A program made the position numbers and the translations under genes. Shown piece by piece: positions 49,769 through 57,472 of a stretch of DNA of 64,000 bases. The DNA comes from CAYMNU01 sp964391885. Its GTDB lineage: Archaea; Altiarchaeota; Altiarchaeia; JAFGQM01. The first letter of the stretch is position 1. The number at the start of each line of letters is the position of its first letter. The notes beneath the pieces are model-generated. The model made no database searches. It saw only the letters and a program-made list of their open reading frames with translations, and was not told the origin of the DNA. The stretch spans positions 7,650 through 71,649 of the forward strand of contig CAYMNU010000075.1 in assembly GCA_964391885.1 (NCBI GenBank). Reading direction: 5' to 3'.

Positions 49769-51226
49769 CTAAACATATCCTGTCGCCTTCCTCTCTTCAG
49801 AAAGCAGATGGCTGCTTGAATGGTCTTTCGACTTACCTTTCCAGACGCTTCCGTAGCGGTCGACAAGCTGCTGCTCAACGCTTCTGCTGTTTTTCACAGC
49901 TTCCCTGACGTGCTTTGCTTCTATGAGCGCTGCGCCCTCTACATGGCAAAGGTCTCCGGCAAGCCTGATGACCCCTCCCAAGTCCCTTAGCCTTAGCGTA
50001 AGCGAATCCTTGGCACCATCGATTTCCAAGGCCCTCTTCTCGGCCTCTTTTATTATCTCCTCGACCGCAGCCTTAGTCCCATGCGCTATCTTCTGGTCTA
50101 TGAGGACCTCCTGCGAGAAAAACTGGGCGATACGCTCTACATTGTTTCTGTTCTTTGGCATATGTGTCTCTAAGAGCAGCTCGTAGCCGGAACCGACAAT
50201 CCTAGACCTCAGCGGCGGCAGTATGCCTTCTATCTCATTAATGTTGCAGGCGCCTACGAATATGAAGTCGCAGGGGACTCGATTGACCTTAACGGCGGCG
50301 CCAGAAGAACTTGCGTTCATGCCGCTGATTGGAAAATGCTTCTCCTGCATGGCTGTCAGTATGTGATGCTGCAGCCGCTCTAACTGTGGTAGCTCATCTA
50401 CGAATAACACGCCTTCATGCGCTTCGTGGATGGCCCCCGGTACTACTCTTTGGTATGGCTGGAGCCCTCCGGCTTCCTGCATGCCTCCCCAGGGGTCGTG
50501 CTTCACATCACCCAAAAGCTCAGTCTCTGAAGCCCCGGTTGCCTGGACAAAAGTATTTCTCTTCAGAGGCACGAGAACGCGGGTTCTCTTAAGCTTCTCC
50601 AGCTCATTGAGGTGCTTGAAGGCATCATTGTCTATTATCTTGACCTTTCCGTCTATGTTTTGGTAGACGAGGATTTCCTCCTTGCCTTTTTTATCGGTTC
50701 TGCTTACCTGTACTTCCTCTTCAGGATACTCGTACATCTCTACGTTGAACACCTGCGAAAGAAGATCGGAGAATGGTGAGCTTCTGACTTTGCTGTCGTA
50801 CTTCCAGTCCCCGCAATGCGGGCAGGAATCTTCTTCGCTGCTACTAGTCTTTTTACACTTCGAGCACCTGAAGCCCAGCCTCTCAGCTATGTCAGGCGGT
50901 ATCTCATCAGGCTCAACAATCTTCCCTTCTGCCTTCTTTTCCAGGCTTTTGTGCCTCTTCAGCTCCTCGGCACCCCTGGTAAGGACGAAAGGCCTTTCTG
51001 GCGTCTGGGGATTATGCGCGATGACGATTTCCTGGTTTGGCTTGGGTATGTGATATGCAAGAGACTTCGCGAGCATGCTTTTTCCAACGCCAGGGGGCCC
51101 GACCAGCAGCATGTGCCGCTTCTGGCGGGCTGCTATCTTGGCTATGCTTATCGCCTTTTCCTGGCCTATTATCATGTCCAGAGGGTCCCGCGGAAGGGGA
51201 ATCTGGGAAGTGTCGTCGAAGTCCAT
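49769..51226 (-). CDS. LonB-like AAA+ ATPase without protease domain, Zn-ribbon insertion
   Basis: 485 residues from ATG 51226, where a CTTTATAG box lies about 28 nt upstream; longer readings start in unrelated basic sequence. Walker A GPPGVGKS is at 43-50 and Walker B GVLFVDELP at 272-280, followed by sensor and Arg-finger regions (GACNINEIEGILPPLRSRIV). The ATPase closely follows archaeal LonB, but the membrane insert is replaced by a Zn ribbon (Cys121, 124, 135, 138) and the protein stops about 35 residues after the lid, with no GDSAS-type S16 protease domain. It may be a chaperone or unfoldase that uses another protease. Confidence 0.85.
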   Translation of the reverse strand: MDFDDTSQIPLPRDPLDMIIGQEKAISIAKIAARQKRHMLLVGPPGVGKSMLAKSLAYHIPKPNQEIVIAHNPQTPERPFVLTRGAEELKRHKSLEKKAEGKIVEPDEIPPDIAERLGFRCSKCKKTSSSEEDSCPHCGDWKYDSKVRSSPFSDLLSQVFNVEMYEYPEEEVQVSRTDKKGKEEILVYQNIDGKVKIIDNDAFKHLNELEKLKRTRVLVPLKRNTFVQATGASETELLGDVKHDPWGGMQEAGGLQPYQRVVPGAIHEAHEGVLFVDELPQLERLQHHILTAMQEKHFPISGMNASSSGAAVKVNRVPCDFIFVGACNINEIEGILPPLRSRIVGSGYELLLETHMPKNRNNVERIAQFFSQEVLIDQKIAHGTKAAVEEIIKEAEKRALEIDGAKDSLTLRLRDLGGVIRLAGDLCHVEGAALIEAKHVREAVKNSRSVEQQLVDRYGSVWKGKSKDHSSSHLLSEERKATGYV

Positions 51227-51319
51227 CCCTAAATACTTAGAAGGAAGATTACTATAAAGGCAAACTAAAACGGCACTAGGACGCATTTTTATAAGACTAT
51301 CCCTTAAAATAATTATAAG

Positions 51320-52786
51320 ATGTACCCGCAAGACCCGAACCAGAACCAACAACCGCAGCAATACCAGCAGCCACCGCAGCCTGCGCAGCCTTATTATCCT
51401 CCCCAACCCCCTCAAAACCCTCCCCAGGCTCCTCCCCAATATCCTCAAGCGCCACCGCATTATCCTCCTCAGTATCCACAGGCCCCAAAAAAGAGCTATA
51501 CCAGCTTGATAATAGGAATAGCCGCTGTCGCAATCATAGCAGTTCTACTGCTATTACTTCTCCCCCCAATGCTTCAGGGCGCTACCGAAGCCCCGCAGCT
51601 TGAAACAGGCTGCGAGAAAGGTGTTTATGACGAAGCCTCAGGCAAGTGCCTTTACGAGCCCGAAGTTGACATCGCCTGCGCAGACGGCAGCTATAACAGG
51701 GTTACCGGCAAATGCGAGGTCGAGCCGAACACAGACATAGTATGCCTGCGCGGGACTTATGACTCAAGCATAAAAAACTGCATCTATTACCCGCAGGTGG
51801 AAAACGTCTGCGAGGAAGGCGTCTATAACTCTATTCAGGGTTTCTGCGAGCTGGCTGCGGAACTAGTGCCCTCGTGCGAAAAAGGCTCATACGATTCATC
51901 CAAGGACAAATGCGTATATACTCCCGAGACCTCTGCTCTGTGCAGCGTAGGTAGCTACGATGCTGGCAAAGACAAGTGCGTGACCAATCCGCAGAAGATT
52001 TATGTCTGCGATACGGGAGTGCTCGCTTATGAGGGTGGTGTGGCAGTCTGCAAGACTGCTGCCCCCGAGAGCCCGAGCCCATCTACTCCCGGAACTGACC
52101 CCGGAGAGTCCGAGCCGGCACCGGTTGATGATGATCCGCCCGAACCAGATGAAGGCAGAGAGCCCTGGACCTTAGAAACCGAGGACTTCACGCTTGGGAT
52201 ACAGAGGATAACCCTGAACGACGATAAGGATAACGTAGACGAGGTCGAGCTGCTTTTTGAGAAGAGCAGCAGCCCGGAAATGCACATAGCCCTCGAAATC
52301 TGGAGGGGTGAGACCAAATACTCATCATACGTCCTTGCTGCGGGTAACTACCCCCCTGTGTATATAAGAATCGGCCGCGAGCACGAGACTACGTCCCTGG
52401 CATCCAACTACTTTAAACTATCTACTCCCGTTGAAGACAACAACTGCATGGACCAGTTAACCGGATGTTCCGTATATAAGGTTAAAAGTATACTCGATGT
52501 CATGATTCCCGGTGGAAAATACGGCCACACTGGCGTTGCCTGCAAAAACTATAATCGCGATAATTTTTTGATAAAAAATAACAACAAGTATTGTGGTCCT
52601 GTGGCACTGGAACAAATAGATTATATATCCAATGACTGTGCCTCCCTCTGGAGGCCCTGTAGCATCCCCCCCGGGGATTATGAGCTAAGAGTAAGGCTAT
52701 ATGAATATGTCAAGAGCGAGCATAATGTCCTCGGAGTCGTCAGGAAGGTGTTCCAGCTCGGCCCTGACGCCCCAAAGATACAATGA
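51320..52786 (+). CDS. Proline-rich membrane protein with 22-residue Cys repeats
   Basis: 488 residues. A Pro/Gln/Tyr-rich cytoplasmic N-terminus (1-58) is followed by one membrane helix (about 62-82). The exterior then begins with six exact 22-residue repeats and a seventh degenerate one (95-250), each with Cys-x2-Gly-x-Tyr and a second Cys 12 residues after the first. After a Pro/Asp linker comes a beta-rich C-terminal domain of about 220 residues with several Cys pairs. No family is recognised. It overlaps the next gene by 4 bp. The repeats probably form small disulphide loops of a rod. Confidence 0.75.
   Translation: MYPQDPNQNQQPQQYQQPPQPAQPYYPPQPPQNPPQAPPQYPQAPPHYPPQYPQAPKKSYTSLIIGIAAVAIIAVLLLLLLPPMLQGATEAPQLETGCEKGVYDEASGKCLYEPEVDIACADGSYNRVTGKCEVEPNTDIVCLRGTYDSSIKNCIYYPQVENVCEEGVYNSIQGFCELAAELVPSCEKGSYDSSKDKCVYTPETSALCSVGSYDAGKDKCVTNPQKIYVCDTGVLAYEGGVAVCKTAAPESPSPSTPGTDPGESEPAPVDDDPPEPDEGREPWTLETEDFTLGIQRITLNDDKDNVDEVELLFEKSSSPEMHIALEIWRGETKYSSYVLAAGNYPPVYIRIGREHETTSLASNYFKLSTPVEDNNCMDQLTGCSVYKVKSILDVMIPGGKYGHTGVACKNYNRDNFLIKNNNKYCGPVALEQIDYISNDCASLWRPCSIPPGDYELRVRLYEYVKSEHNVLGVVRKVFQLGPDAPKIQ
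51602..52069 (+). repeat. Seven tandem 22-residue Cys repeats
   Basis: Repeat starts at codons 95, 117, 139, 161, 183 and 205, and a degenerate one at 227. Examples are ETGCEKGVYDEASGKC, DIACADGSYNRVTGKC and VPSCEKGSYDSSKDKC. The spacing is constant for the first six copies. The DNA has diverged between copies, so this is an old array. Confidence 0.85.
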
Positions 52787-53736
52787 TGGACGAAGAAACT
52801 ACATCCAAGGTTCGCGATGCAATCCAGAAGGCAAAGAGCCAGGGCAGGACCGACGAGGAGATCAAGCAGTTCATGTTGGATGCAGGATATTCCGGCGCAG
52901 AGATAGCCCCCTTCTTTTCAGCTTCGCCAATAAGTAGCCCCGTTCCCACACCCTCCACCAACCTCCCTGCACAAGGCGTCTGTTGTCCAAACTGCGGAGC
53001 TAGCAACAGTCCAGGGGCAAGGTTCTGTGCGGCCTGCGGAAACAATTTTACGGAACCTATCCCTCCTCAGCCAACTCAGCAGCCACCCCAACAAACACCC
53101 CCCCAGCCAATTCAGCAAGCTCCCACGTCTCCGCCCCCCACCACACCTCCATCTTATCCCTCCCAAACCCCTGTGCCTGCATATACCCCCGCCCCAAAAC
53201 CTTCTTACACTGCAGCCTCTGGAAGCAGTTCAGGCAAAAAGAAGATAATAATCATGGCGATAGTAATAGCGGTTATTGCAGTATCTGCATATGTAATTTT
53301 CATGATGTTCGACCCAGCTAGTTCTGCAAGGGCCGAATGCGAGGCTGAGCTTAAACAGGACATCATGGGCCGATACGGCGTGACTGAAGCGGAGTTAATG
53401 GCTGCAGAGCGATACGCTGATATGTTATATAACGACGACGCAATCTATCGCTGCATGAGGGAAAAGGCGGTCGAGAAACGCAATGCGGCTATCTGCAACA
53501 GTATTCCTCTTATAATGGGCTCCAGCCACAGGGAGCGATGCTTCCAAGATGTAGTCACAAAGAATTATGATTCCAGTGCATGCCAATACCTCTCAGCTGA
53601 TGATAGGAATAAATGTTACAGCTTCATAGCCTGCAACACCGGGCAGTATAACCTATGCGATAACATACCCGACCCAAGTGACAGGGATCGCTGCAAAAGC
53701 TCGACGCGATACTGCTCAAGCTCATTCTATATTTGA
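52783..53736 (+). CDS. Zn-ribbon, proline-rich membrane protein
   Basis: 317 residues. An N-terminal helical module (DEEIKQFMLDAGYSGAEI, UBA- or SHOCT-like) is followed by a Zn ribbon (CPNCGASNSPGARFCAACG, about 69-87), a long Pro/Gln/Thr linker, one membrane helix (KKIIIMAIVIAVIAVSAYVIF) and an exterior of about 140 residues with many Cys. Same plan (Zn ribbon or Pro-rich inside, Cys-rich outside) as the proteins at 18525 and 51320. Its start overlaps the upstream gene by 4 bp (ATGATG), so the pair probably works together at the surface. Confidence 0.75.
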   Translation: MMDEETTSKVRDAIQKAKSQGRTDEEIKQFMLDAGYSGAEIAPFFSASPISSPVPTPSTNLPAQGVCCPNCGASNSPGARFCAACGNNFTEPIPPQPTQQPPQQTPPQPIQQAPTSPPPTTPPSYPSQTPVPAYTPAPKPSYTAASGSSSGKKKIIIMAIVIAVIAVSAYVIFMMFDPASSARAECEAELKQDIMGRYGVTEAELMAAERYADMLYNDDAIYRCMREKAVEKRNAAICNSIPLIMGSSHRERCFQDVVTKNYDSSACQYLSADDRNKCYSFIACNTGQYNLCDNIPDPSDRDRCKSSTRYCSSSFYI

Positions 53737-53851
53737 AAGGATTCTCTACTTGGATTGGTATGAATTAGTCAACACCACTTCCGTTATATCTTTTTATTCA
53801 GGTGCCCAGTGTTCACCAGACCCTGACAAATACCACTATAATAAAAAGATT

Positions 53852-53871
53852 TGAGCGGCATAATCCGCTCA
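53852..53871 (-). terminator. Hairpin terminator candidate
   Basis: TGAGCGG/CCGCTCA, a 7-bp perfect hairpin with a 6-nt loop. On the minus strand it is followed by AAATCTTTTTATT. It lies about 40 nt beyond the first terminator after dnaG and could act as a backup. Confidence 0.5.
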
Positions 53872-53883
53872 TATTAAAAAAAG

Positions 53884-53909
53884 AAAAAACCAAGGGGCTC
53901 TCACCCCTT
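53884..53909 (-). terminator. Intrinsic-type terminator of dnaG
   Basis: On the minus strand AAGGGG-TGAGAG-CCCCTT forms a 6-bp hairpin directly after the dnaG stop codon, followed by GG and six T. This is a bacterial-looking hairpin plus T-tract. Confidence 0.75.
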
Positions 53910-55252
53910 TAGAACTTCGTGACAATCACCTTGTCCTTAGGCGGCTTCAGATTGCCTGCAGTCGTGATGCCCACGACGTACTTGCAGCCCTTCGCCAGCT
54001 CAAGCAGCTCATTAGTCACGATATCATCGATGACGATTGCAGTAGCTTTTTTCAGCTCCTTTGCTTTCTTCAGGCTGACAATATCCACCTTCGCCAGCTC
54101 CTCGAACTTGTCGTCAAGAATCAGGGCCTGGTTTTTTATCGTTCCCAGCTTTTCAAGCAGCTTGTCTCCTTCTGAAGACCTTACTGGCTCTTCATGCCTT
54201 GGGGTTCTGCTTGGCCTATCCCTGGACTCGCGCCTCTCGCGGGGCTCTCTCCTGTCTCTGGAATCCCTTCCAGAATCTCGTCTTTCACTGCGTTCCGGCC
54301 TGCTGTCACGCCTATCGCTCCGCTCAGGCCTGCTTTCGCGCCTGTCGCTGCTGCGCCCCCTGCTGGGCGGCTGCTCACGGCTTCTTCTAGGCTCTTTGCC
54401 TTTCTCGTCCTTAGCAGAATCATCATCTATCTCTTTTAATACTTCCTCAGCGTCCTTCTTTCTCCTCAGGGACATGATGATCTCCTTCCGTGCCAGGCCT
54501 TCAACTTCCCTTCCTGTAGGCGCCTTGGATACATGGTCCACCTTTACGCCCGCATTCTTCAAAGACTTCAGGATGAGGTCTCCTCCCCTGTCGCCGTCCA
54601 CAAAGACAGTCACTTCCTTGCCTTTGGTGATATCTACAATCTCTGCAGGTATCTTTATGCCACCTACGGCGATTGAATTTTTAATGCCATTTCTCAGCAG
54701 GTTAAGAACGTCCGCCCTTCCCTCGACTATTATTATTTCCTTGCCGTTCTCGCATTCGGGACCTGCGTCCAGGCCTTTCAAAGTGGTTATATTGTCAGTC
54801 CTGATGCCTTCCCTGAGCTCTTCGCTGATTTCCTTGGAGTCGGGCATCTCGTCTGCCATGAACGTTTTCAAGAGCTGTCTTGCCCTGTCAACGACCGCCT
54901 TCCTCTTGTCTTCTCTCACATCCTCGATGTTCGTTATATTGAACTTCGCGTCGCAGGGGCCGACCCTAGTTATAGTCTCCACTCCTGCCGCTATTATAGA
55001 TGTCTCTACCATGTCCAGGCTTGAGGGGATGGTAACATGGGCCTTAGTTATTCCGCCCTTTGTATCCATTGTGGCGTCGATGCGCCCAATCCTTCCCGAC
55101 TTCTGAAGCTCCCTCAAATCGAGGTCTTCTCCGAGAAGTCCTTCCGTCTGACCGAAAATGGCGCCAATCAAATCTGGCTTTTCCACGAGGCCAGTAGCTT
55201 CGGCCTCAGCGTGTATCACGTATTTTATTATGTCTACAGGTGCTTTGCTCAT
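53909..55252 (-). CDS. dnaG: Archaeal DnaG-type Toprim protein with RS-like linker
   Basis: 447 residues. N-terminal archaeal domain (VIHAEAEATGLVEKPDLIGA), Toprim at about 172-250 (EIIIVEGRADVLNLL, VTVFVDGDRGGDLIL), then a low-complexity linker at about 281-360 rich in Arg, Ser, Asp, Glu and Pro, and a conserved C-terminal exosome-binding-type domain. Archaeal DnaG acts with the RNA exosome as a poly(A)-binding cap and has primase activity in vitro. The linker resembles eukaryotic RS domains. A strong hairpin terminator follows. Confidence 0.93.
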   Translation of the reverse strand: MSKAPVDIIKYVIHAEAEATGLVEKPDLIGAIFGQTEGLLGEDLDLRELQKSGRIGRIDATMDTKGGITKAHVTIPSSLDMVETSIIAAGVETITRVGPCDAKFNITNIEDVREDKRKAVVDRARQLLKTFMADEMPDSKEISEELREGIRTDNITTLKGLDAGPECENGKEIIIVEGRADVLNLLRNGIKNSIAVGGIKIPAEIVDITKGKEVTVFVDGDRGGDLILKSLKNAGVKVDHVSKAPTGREVEGLARKEIIMSLRRKKDAEEVLKEIDDDSAKDEKGKEPRRSREQPPSRGRSSDRRESRPERSDRRDSRPERSERRDSGRDSRDRREPRERRESRDRPSRTPRHEEPVRSSEGDKLLEKLGTIKNQALILDDKFEELAKVDIVSLKKAKELKKATAIVIDDIVTNELLELAKGCKYVVGITTAGNLKPPKDKVIVTKF

Positions 55253-55292
55253 TTTTTGTTCTCCTATTAATTTATTCTATCTTTATCTGCTC

Positions 55293-55598
55293 TTATTCTT
55301 TCTTCGGGCAGAATTGCGCCAAGCGCTCTTCCGCCTCGCTAAGGGTTGTGCCAAGAACGAGTACCTCTTTGTCTTTTGACCGGGCTCCACTCACGATAGC
55401 TGCTTCTTTCCCGAAAAGGGAAGAAAAAAATCCTTCTAATGAAAGGTTGGCCGCACCCTTTAGCGCGGGCTCTTTCGTCTTGATCCTGAGTGAATTCCTC
55501 CAGTCATCGTACTCGCAAAGCGCGGTTTTGCTTGCGCCTGGTATTACCCGGATGCGCAGTACCACGCCATTATCGACAACCCTTATTGCTTTATGCAT
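55293..55598 (-). CDS. DUF167 (YggU) protein
   Basis: 101 residues: VVLRIRVIPGASKTALCEYD, RIKTKEPALKGAANLSLEGFF, VLVLGTTLSEAEERL. The fold is known from E. coli YggU but the function is not. It lies just upstream of dnaG on the same strand. A structured non-coding region precedes it. Confidence 0.85.
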   Translation of the reverse strand: MHKAIRVVDNGVVLRIRVIPGASKTALCEYDDWRNSLRIKTKEPALKGAANLSLEGFFSSLFGKEAAIVSGARSKDKEVLVLGTTLSEAEERLAQFCPKKE

Positions 55599-55609
55599 GT
55601 TAAAAGCCC

Positions 55610-55795
55610 GTTTCCCAAGCCGTATTGGCCCGTTGGAAACAGGCTATTAGAGTTATGCCCCTCATAACGCTCAGCCTCACAGATGCGCGAATGCGCCCTT
55701 AGCCGAGTTGACCCAGAGGGGCTTTTTTGTATCGCGTTGTATTGTTAATCCCTCATGGTTTAATCGGTCGCCCGATACAGCAGTAGTCAGGATTA
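55610..55795. ncRNA. Structured intergenic region, RNA candidate
   Basis: The 278-nt gap 55599-55876 has no gene. Visible stems: GTTTCC/GGAAAC (55610-55615 with 55635-55640), a 7-bp GCCCCTC/GAGGGGC stem (55657-55663 with 55716-55722) enclosing AGCC-rich and GCGC inner pairs, six T right after it on the plus strand, and TAATCC/GGATTA (55746-55751 with 55790-55795) enclosing ATCGG/CCGAT. GTTATG/CATAAC at 55652-55668 is an alternative that would break the first 7-bp stem. Terminator, riboswitch-like leader or small RNA are possible. The plus-strand reading precedes the gene at 55877. Confidence 0.5.
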
Positions 55796-55876
55796 CGCCC
55801 CAAAGCGATGATTATGTTGATGTTAAAGGCTTAAAAAGGGGAATTTTAATATTTTGCCCCCTAAATTAACCTAACA

Positions 55877-56461
55877 ATGCCAAAACCACCCAAACGACCT
55901 AGCAGCAAGGCTCAGAACGCAGTAACTAACGTTGAATCTGTTTCTAAACATATGCGTCGCATACTAATTAGAGATCCTGCATATCGGGTATTCCCTGTAA
56001 ATCCGACACTTGAAAAGGAGATTACGGCACGCTTTGGCAAGCATGTCTACAAGATTTTGGAACGGCATCCTGAGCTCTATCTTGGACAGCAAACGCTCCG
56101 CCAGGTAAGATTATTGAGGAAAGCAAAACAAGCGCACATGGATAACCTAAAGCCCGGTGCGGTGAACACAGCCGAGCCGCTGCGCCACTTTGTGAATGCT
56201 TCAAGGGCCAGGAAAAAGAGCCTGACTGCATTGCATGCAGAATTAGTTGCAGACGAGATGAGGGCTAGAATAGAGGGCAGCACCGGCATGTTCGACAGTA
56301 CAGGGGAGCATATAGGGCAAACGCAAAAGCAAGAAGCAAGGTTCAGGAAGCTTGCTCAAGACCCGCAGCCGCTTCTTGACGCGGTCGCGTTTGTCAGGAA
56401 GCGAGGCCGGGAGGACAGGAAAAAAATACCCCTAAGGACCCTCAAAAAGATAATCGGATAA
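55877..56461 (+). CDS. Basic protein of unknown function, paralogue of the next gene
   Basis: 194 residues, highly basic. Shared with the downstream protein: a strand-like ITARFGKHVYKILERHPELY (its partner has VTKQYGGPVRRLMERHPQVY) and a LLDAVAFVRKRG near the end (LLDAIAFVRRRQ). The middle has a Lys/Arg-rich helix. No domain is recognised. The composition suggests RNA or ribosome contact. Tandem duplication of an unknown gene. Confidence 0.65.
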   Translation: MPKPPKRPSSKAQNAVTNVESVSKHMRRILIRDPAYRVFPVNPTLEKEITARFGKHVYKILERHPELYLGQQTLRQVRLLRKAKQAHMDNLKPGAVNTAEPLRHFVNASRARKKSLTALHAELVADEMRARIEGSTGMFDSTGEHIGQTQKQEARFRKLAQDPQPLLDAVAFVRKRGREDRKKIPLRTLKKIIG

Positions 56462-56508
56462 TAGGGTTAATCCCATTACAATCCCCCAAGCCAACTAATA
56501 ATTCCAAA

Positions 56509-57084
56509 ATGCCCCGAAAGCCGAATAAGCCAAGAAAAACACCAAAATCACTCGCTGATTTAAGATCCTTATTTCAACACCCTGCCGTAAGGGGCATCAC
56601 CCAAAGTTGGGGCAGTCTCGATAATCTTAAGGAACAGGCCCTGCGCAGGGATTCGACTCATCGAAAGCTTTCAAGAAGGCCCGAAATCCTAAAAAGCGTC
56701 ACAAAACAATACGGCGGTCCGGTACGCAGGCTCATGGAGCGGCATCCTCAAGTGTATGTCAGAAGAGCCAATTATCAAACTTTCACACAAGCCAATAAAG
56801 GCGCGTCTGCGCACCTTGAGCGCCTGGGACCACTACAAAGGCCATGGGATCCCCACCTCGATGCACTCATAGCCTCTGCGCGAAAAAGGAATCGGCAGTC
56901 AGTTTCAAGGCATGCGAATTCTGCAATACTCGAAATTGAGAACGCTGCCGGGGCTGTTTCGGGGACTCCGTCAGAAGAATGGTATGCCAAAAATCTTGAG
57001 TCATTGGCAAGGGACCTCAATTATATCCAACGCAGGCCCAAGAATCTGTTGGATGCAATAGCCTTTGTCAGGCGGAGACAATAA
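56509..57084 (+). CDS. Basic protein of unknown function, paralogue of the previous gene
   Basis: 191 residues, basic, with a PRKPNKPRKTPKSLADLRSL start. Matches to the previous gene are VRRLMERHPQVYVRR and LLDAIAFVRRRQ. It ends 4 bp before the JAMM gene tail to tail. No function is assigned. Confidence 0.65.
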   Translation: MPRKPNKPRKTPKSLADLRSLFQHPAVRGITQSWGSLDNLKEQALRRDSTHRKLSRRPEILKSVTKQYGGPVRRLMERHPQVYVRRANYQTFTQANKGASAHLERLGPLQRPWDPHLDALIASARKRNRQSVSRHANSAILEIENAAGAVSGTPSEEWYAKNLESLARDLNYIQRRPKNLLDAIAFVRRRQ

Positions 57085-57088
57085 AAAA

Positions 57089-57472
57089 CTACTCGATTAT
57101 CTCTATATCCTGTATTTCACCTGTTGAGTCATATGCGGCGATATCATAAACCGACCCATAAGGATAACCCGCAATCAGGTTCACATTTCCTGCCTTCGAG
57201 AACATCAGAAGGTCGGCCTCGCTCGCTCGGTTGTTTCCTGAAGGATGCGAATGGACTACGCCTATGGACCTGGAATCAAGTGGTAGCATGTGGAGGCGGA
57301 AGCTGGCGAAGCCTTTCCCCTGCACGGTGCCTGGGAGGAGGAGAAGCTCCTTAATCCTTGCACCGCGCTCATCGGCTTCGCCGCGGATGAGGGCGCCGAA
57401 CTCGTTCGGGTACGCGGAGCGTGAGGCGTGGAGTATTAGCTCCAGGACGGGGCGCGGCAAGAGGATGGTCAT
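57089..57472 (-). CDS. JAMM/MPN metalloprotease-like protein
   Basis: 127 residues: the JAMM motif is complete (Glu in PNEFGALIRG; HSHPSGNNRASEAD with both His and the Asp), followed by LIAGYPYGSVYDIAAYD. It resembles the archaeal prokaryotic JAB proteins that cleave ubiquitin-like SAMP conjugates. It overlaps the upstream unknown gene by 4 bp, so that protein may be its partner or substrate carrier. Confidence 0.88.
   Translation of the reverse strand: MTILLPRPVLELILHASRSAYPNEFGALIRGEADERGARIKELLLLPGTVQGKGFASFRLHMLPLDSRSIGVVHSHPSGNNRASEADLLMFSKAGNVNLIAGYPYGSVYDIAAYDSTGEIQDIEIIE

Noticed and set aside
51227..51460. N-terminal extension of the LonB-like ORF, rich in Arg/Leu
   Set aside because: It is the antisense of the proline-rich coding region of the gene at 51320 and has no Lon similarity. 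The Lon-like sequence and a TATA box start at 51226.
54181..54439. Small ORFs on both strands opposite the dnaG RS-like linker
   Set aside because: They arise from the low-complexity repeats of dnaG and have no promoter, ribosome site or family pattern.
55657..55722. A 7-bp terminal stem with internal stems, resembling a tRNA
   Set aside because: The T-loop sequence (GTTCAAATC-like) and the anticodon arm are missing, so it was kept only as a structured element.
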